From: Polaribacter sp. | GTDB lineage: Bacteria > Bacteroidota > Bacteroidia > Flavobacteriales > Flavobacteriaceae | Assembly: GCA_029238315.1 (NCBI GenBank) | Contig: JAQWGI010000036.1 | Span: forward strand, 62,001 to 126,000 | Direction: 5' to 3' | DNA length: 64,000 bases | Shown: one piece after another, positions 60,768 through 64,000 of the stretch | How the letters are laid out: every line of letters begins with the position of its first letter | Numbering within the stretch: the stretch's first letter is position 1 | The notes under the pieces: generated by a model | The model's input: the letters and a program-made list of their open reading frames with translations, nothing else | The model's database searches: none | Told to the model about the DNA's origin: nothing | Program-made: the position numbers and the translations under genes

Positions 60768-62048
60768 CTATAAGTCTTTCAACCTTATAGCAACTGCATT
60801 TTTATGTGCATCCAAACCTTCTGCTGCTGCCATAATTTCTATTGAATTCCCAATATTTTGCAATCCTTTTTTTGATATTTTCTGAAATGTAATGCTTTTT
60901 GTAAATGCATCTAAATTCACACCAGAATACGCTTTCGAAAATCCGTTTGTTGGTAAGGTGTGATTCGTTCCAGAAGCATAATCACCAGCACTTTCTGGCG
61001 TATAACTTCCTATAAAAACAGAACCTGCATTTTCTATATGATCTACAAAAAACGAATCGTTTTTAGTCGCAATAATTAAATGCTCTGGCGCGTAATTATT
61101 AATCAAATCCAACGCTTCGTTTACATCTTCTATCAGAATTCCTTTTGAATTTGCCAATGCTTTTTCAGCAATTTCTTTTCTTGTCAATTCATTGAGTTGT
61201 TTTTCAATTTCACTTTCAACTTCTGAAATCATTTGTAAGGAATCAGAAACCAAAATAACTTGACTGTCTGCGCCGTGTTCTGCTTGACTTAATAAATCTG
61301 AAGCTACATAACTTGCATTTGCAGCATCGTCTGCAACTACTAATAATTCGCTTGGACCAGCAGGCATATCAATGGCAACTCCAAATTTAGTTGCGATTTG
61401 TTTTGCAACAGTTACAAACTGATTTCCAGGTCCAAATATTTTATATACTTGCGGAATGGTTTCTGTTCCAAACGTCATTCCTGCAATGGCTTGAATTCCG
61501 CCAACTTTTATAATTTTTGTGACGCCACATATATTTGCTGCATATAAAATTGCTGGATTGATCTTTCCTTCCTTATTTGGTGGAGAACATAAAACAATTT
61601 CTTTACAACCTGCAATTTGAGCAGGAATTGCCAACATTAAAACCGTAGAAAAAAGCGGCGCTGTTCCGCCAGGAATATACAAACCAACATTAGAAATTGG
61701 TCTTTTTTCTTGCCAACATTCTACCCCTTTTGTAGTTTCTACAAATACTTTTTCTGTTTTTTGTGCTGCATGAAATTTTGTGATATTTTCTTTTGCAACA
61801 GCAATTGCGTTTTTTAATTCGTCAGAAACCAATGTTATTGCTTCTTGAATTTCTTGTTCAGAAACGATTGTATTTTCTAAAGAAACGCCATCAAACTTTT
61901 GTGTGTATTTTTTGATAGCAATATCACCGTTTAACTTGACATCATCAAAAATCTGATTCACCGTTTTTTCAATGTCGTCAACTGTTTTTGTTGGTCGTTG
62001 TAAGATCGTGTTCCAATCTTTTCTTTGTGGGTTTGTTATTGTTTTCAT
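60768..62048 (-). CDS. hisD: Histidinol dehydrogenase
   Basis: A 426-residue NAD- and zinc-dependent enzyme for the last two oxidation steps. It has YTQKFDGV, GLYIPGGTAPLFSTVLMLAIPAQIAGC, FGPGNQFVTVAK, DMPAGPSELLVVAD, LLSQAEHGADSQ with zinc ligands, and the C-terminal SAGDYASGTNHTLPTNGF. The frame extends six codons upstream to 62066 through the GATTAACTTGTTAATC palindrome, but family homology starts at the ATG at 62048, directly beside that palindrome, exactly as in hisB. Confidence 0.95.
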   Translation of the reverse strand: MKTITNPQRKDWNTILQRPTKTVDDIEKTVNQIFDDVKLNGDIAIKKYTQKFDGVSLENTIVSEQEIQEAITLVSDELKNAIAVAKENITKFHAAQKTEKVFVETTKGVECWQEKRPISNVGLYIPGGTAPLFSTVLMLAIPAQIAGCKEIVLCSPPNKEGKINPAILYAANICGVTKIIKVGGIQAIAGMTFGTETIPQVYKIFGPGNQFVTVAKQIATKFGVAIDMPAGPSELLVVADDAANASYVASDLLSQAEHGADSQVILVSDSLQMISEVESEIEKQLNELTRKEIAEKALANSKGILIEDVNEALDLINNYAPEHLIIATKNDSFFVDHIENAGSVFIGSYTPESAGDYASGTNHTLPTNGFSKAYSGVNLDAFTKSITFQKISKKGLQNIGNSIEIMAAAEGLDAHKNAVAIRLKDL

Positions 62049-62089
62049 GATTAACTTGTTAATCACCCTGAACTTGTTTCAGGGTCTTA
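62049..62089. repeat. Composite palindromic repeat at the hisD start
   Basis: GATTAACTTGTTAATC (62049-62064) followed by CCCTGAACTTGTTTCAGGG (62066-62084) and TCTT. The same order and spacing occurs at hisB (59193-59229) and, decayed, at hisA. Confidence 0.75.
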
Positions 62090-62150
62090 CTATTTATTTC
62101 TTTTTGTCATTGCTAACTTTTGTGAAGCAATTTTTTATTCGTTTTCTCAG

Positions 62151-62200
62151 ATGCTGAAACATGATCAGCATTTTATAAATTCTTTTTAGAATTTATAAAA
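62151..62200. repeat. Two adjacent hairpins at the 3' end of hisG
   Basis: ATGCTGAAACATGATCAGCAT (62151-62171, stems ATGCTGA/TCAGCAT, a variant of the CTGAA palindrome) is followed by TTTTATAAATTC/GAATTTATAAAA (62171-62182 with 62189-62200, 12 perfect pairs). The second includes the hisG stop codon. Confidence 0.6.
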
Positions 62201-63050
62201 CCATTTTCTCAATAGGGCAAACCAAAATTCCTTCTGCGCCTTCTTGTTTCAATTCGTCTATAATTTCCCAAAAATCATTTTTATTAATTACCGTGTGCAC
62301 AGAACTCCAACCTTCTTCTGCTAATGGCAAAACCGTTGGACTTCTCATTCCTGGTAAGAGCTTTAGAATGCTTTCTAATTTTTCATTCGGTGCATTTAAC
62401 AACACATATTTAGAACTTCTTCCTTTTAAAACCGACTGAATTCTAAACTGAATCTTCTCTAAAATTGCTTTTCTTTTTGAAGTAATTTCTGGAGAAACCG
62501 CCAACACAGCTTCCGATTTCAACAATACTTCTATCTCTTTTAAGCCATTTTTAAATAAGGTTGAACCACTTGAAACGATATCGCAAATTCCGTCTGCTAA
62601 ACCAATATTTGGCGCAATTTCTACTGAACCATTAATTTGGTGCAATTGTGCATCAATATTATATTCTTGTAAATATTTTTTTACGGTTTCTGGATACGAA
62701 GTTGCAATACGTTTTCCGTCTAAATCTTTTAATGAATTTGCTTGTGATTCTTTTGGTACAGCAATAGAAACCTTGCATTTAGAGAAACCTAAACGTTCTA
62801 CAAACTCAATATCATTTCCTTTTTCTATCAACACATTTTCGCCAATAATAGCTGCATCTACAACGCCGTCTTTTAAATATTGTGGAATGTCTCCGTTACG
62901 TAAATAGAAAACTTCTATTGGGAAATTAGTTGCTGAAGCTTTTAATTGATCTTTTCCGTTGTCAATGGCGATACCGCAATCTTTTAAAATTCTTAGCGAA
63001 TCTTCGTTTAATCTTCCTGATTTTTGAATGGCAATTCTTAATTTGTTCAT
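62193..63050 (-). CDS. hisG: ATP phosphoribosyltransferase, long form
   Basis: A 285-residue first enzyme of histidine synthesis. Catalytic domain opens MNKLRIAIQKSGRLNEDSLRIL and carries DAAIIGENVLIE and the PRPP loop DIVSSGSTLFKNGL. The last 75 or so residues (LNAPNEKLESILKLLPGMRSPTVLPL to EGAEGILVCPIEKMVL) are the C-terminal regulatory domain for feedback by histidine, so HisZ is not needed. The start at 63050 is preferred over an upstream ATG at 63065. Transcription enters through an attenuator-type leader. Confidence 0.94.
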   Translation of the reverse strand: MNKLRIAIQKSGRLNEDSLRILKDCGIAIDNGKDQLKASATNFPIEVFYLRNGDIPQYLKDGVVDAAIIGENVLIEKGNDIEFVERLGFSKCKVSIAVPKESQANSLKDLDGKRIATSYPETVKKYLQEYNIDAQLHQINGSVEIAPNIGLADGICDIVSSGSTLFKNGLKEIEVLLKSEAVLAVSPEITSKRKAILEKIQFRIQSVLKGRSSKYVLLNAPNEKLESILKLLPGMRSPTVLPLAEEGWSSVHTVINKNDFWEIIDELKQEGAEGILVCPIEKMVL

Positions 63051-63111
63051 TTTTCTTGTGCCCACGAAAGTGGATATCTTTTTAATTTAATATCTAATTC
63101 ATTTTATAAGA

Positions 63112-63160
63112 TTCTGACCTTTGTCAGAATTTTTTAATCATTTATTTGAATGATTAAAAA
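63112..63160. repeat. Two hairpins between the his attenuator and hisG
   Basis: TTCTGAC/GTCAGAA with a CTTT loop (63112-63129) and TTTTTAATCATT/AATGATTAAAAA with a six-base loop (63131-63160, 12 perfect pairs). Nearer hisG, CCAC-GAAA-GTGG (about 63062-63073) forms a third small stem. Confidence 0.6.
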
Positions 63161-63162
63161 AC

Positions 63163-63195
63163 AAAAAACCCGTTTGATTGTCTCAAACGGGTTTT
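63163..63195 (-). terminator. Attenuator terminator of the his operon
   Basis: On the minus strand CCCGTTTGA pairs with TCAAACGGG (63191-63183 with 63177-63169), loop GACAA, followed by TTTTTT. It lies between the leader peptide stop (63225) and hisG (63050), so it must be read through for operon expression. Confidence 0.85.
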
Positions 63196-63224
63196 AAAAT
63201 ATCTTGATTTTATTCAATACACTT

Positions 63225-63281
63225 TTACTTCGCCTGAGCCGAATTGTAAAAATGATGATGATGAAATTGAATAAAGTTCAT
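63225..63281 (-). CDS. hisL: Histidine operon leader peptide
   Basis: An 18-residue frame MNFIQFHHHHFYNSAQAK with four consecutive His codons, 30 bases before a strong terminator and 174 bases before hisG. Ribosome pausing at the His codons when charged tRNA-His is scarce would change downstream RNA folding, as in known attenuators. A ten-base segment inside the leader (plus-strand 63266-63275) is exactly complementary to one just after the stop codon (63209-63218), a likely alternative stem. Functionally analogous to enterobacterial hisL; homology of the peptide itself is not implied. Confidence 0.85.
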   Translation of the reverse strand: MNFIQFHHHHFYNSAQAK

Positions 63282-63430
63282 GTCTTTGTTTTGTGTGTGC
63301 GAATATTTGTAAAATCTTTTGATTATACCAAACAATATTCTGTTTTTTATTTAAAAAATATTTTTAATACTTTTTTAACCTAGCTTTTTAATTGCCATTT
63401 ACCTTTTCTTCTATTTTTACATAAAAAATC

Positions 63431-63826
63431 ATGAAAAAATTAAACAGGATACTTATTGTTTCCTTTTCATTTCTCCTACTTATTTCTTGTCATAATGATT
63501 TGCCAGTTGCTCCCTCTTGTATTACAATTGATGAAATTTCTGACACTTTTGATCAAAGTCTAGTACAGGTGAATTCTTCTAAAAAAATACCTTTTGAAAT
63601 AACAAATGATTGCAATTCGAATCTAAATGTTTTAGAATTAGATGTTGATAATACAGCTACAGAATTTTTAATTGAAGGATTAAGAAAGAATAGTGTAATT
63701 ACCAAAGATGGTTTGAAATTTAATGTTGTATTTAGTCCAAAGGCAAAAGGTCAAAAAACATTTAAATTCTCTATAAAAACAATTGAAGCTACAGTTTATA
63801 TGAATTTAGGAGCAAAAGGAATTTAA
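63431..63826 (+). CDS. Small lipoprotein with Ig-like domain
   Basis: A 131-residue lipoprotein with lipobox LLLISC (Cys20) and a single beta-sandwich-like domain (KKIPFEITNDCNSNLNVLELDVDN, FNVVFSPKAKGQKTFKFSIKT, VYMNLGAKGI), resembling ASH/DUF1573-type Ig folds. Function unknown. It is divergent from the his leader with about 150 bases between them. Confidence 0.6.
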   Translation: MKKLNRILIVSFSFLLLISCHNDLPVAPSCITIDEISDTFDQSLVQVNSSKKIPFEITNDCNSNLNVLELDVDNTATEFLIEGLRKNSVITKDGLKFNVVFSPKAKGQKTFKFSIKTIEATVYMNLGAKGI

Positions 63827-63899
63827 CAAGTGTTTTTACGGGTTGATTTTTAGACATAAAAACGAAAACTTCGCTAACTACGATTATAAAATATTTATG

Positions 63900-63914
63900 C
63901 TGAACTTGATTCAG
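63900..63914. repeat. Solo CTGAACTTGATTCAG palindrome
   Basis: A 15-base relative of the CCTGAACTTGTTTCAGG repeat, lying between the lipoprotein gene and the right edge. Confidence 0.5.
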
Positions 63915-63967
63915 TATTAAAACGTTGCATAATTTTGTTTACGTTAACGAAAAATTAAAATTAACAA

Positions 63968-64000
63968 TTAATATCCCCTAGAAAACTCAGGCAATTTATT
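63968..64000 (-). CDS. C-terminal end of a minus-strand gene cut by the window
   Basis: The last ten codons read NKLPEFSRGY followed by TAA. Such endings occur in Bacteroidota proteins, but the product cannot be named from this fragment. Confidence 0.35.
   Translation of the reverse strand, partial: NKLPEFSRGY

Noticed and set aside
62049..62066. Upstream in-frame start for hisD at 62066
   Set aside because: The extra six residues are translated from the palindromic repeat, and family homology begins at 62048.
55063..63281. Repeats in the his operon as a CRISPR array
   Set aside because: Copies are few, lie between genes with irregular spacing and differ in family; there are no uniform spacers and no cas genes.
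1..64000. tRNA or rRNA genes
   Set aside because: No cloverleaf-like or rRNA-like segment was recognised by eye on either strand; a covariance-model scan was not possible here.

Overview
The window is AT-rich, densely coding chromosomal DNA from a member of the Bacteroidota, most likely a marine Flavobacteriaceae of the Polaribacter/Tenacibaculum kind. The reasons are family content (DUF4252 pair behind an ECF sigma factor, fused E1 alpha/beta 2-oxoacid dehydrogenase, bifunctional HisB and HisIE, many exported peptidases with Bacteroidota-type lipoprotein signals) and promoter boxes of the TAnnTTTG type. The genus is inference. I saw no rRNA, tRNA, CRISPR array or prophage.

Layout. 1-2.6 kb: start of an S41 lipoprotein peptidase (minus), then sigma factor, anti-sigma-like protein and two DUF4252 proteins. 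2.7-11.5 kb: M1 aminopeptidase, XRE regulator with a cluster of palindromic sites, M14 carboxypeptidase, Lrp regulator, fused E1 dehydrogenase, MFS exporter, methyltransferase. 11.5-14.2 kb: a scar region made of 860 bases of repeat-bearing non-coding DNA followed by two genes (PhoX-like, minus; YqhD-like alcohol dehydrogenase, plus), each lacking its 5' part and abutting at about 13755. 14.3-24.9 kb: histidine kinase, CDP-alcohol phosphatidyltransferase, PTPS plus GTP cyclohydrolase I, TesA/YbbA/YbbP-type trio, two DEAD-box helicases. 24.9-32.2 kb: a TetR-controlled efflux operon (TolC, HlyD, small lipoprotein, two ATPases, two ABC-2 permeases). 32.3-55 kb: outer-membrane barrel, ATP-cone/Mrr fusion, M13 and two S9 peptidases, sortilin-like repeat protein, transporters, helicases, MATE pump, DUF genes and one frameshifted small membrane gene.

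55-63.3 kb: the complete histidine operon on the minus strand, hisG-hisD-hisC-(GIY-YIG)-hisB-hisH-hisA-hisF-hisIE. It is preceded by an 18-residue leader peptide with four consecutive His codons and an intrinsic terminator, the layout of transcription attenuation. Its intergenic gaps are filled with palindromic repeats. Between hisC and hisB lies a GIY-YIG nuclease reading frame bounded by exact 19-bp inverted copies of a palindrome. Solo or decayed copies of the same palindrome, joined to a second palindrome, sit at the start codons of hisD and hisA as well. This nuclease-plus-repeat arrangement is the best candidate for an undescribed mobile or repeat-maintenance system here.

The left edge (S41 peptidase) and the right edge (last ten codons of a minus-strand gene) are cut by the window.
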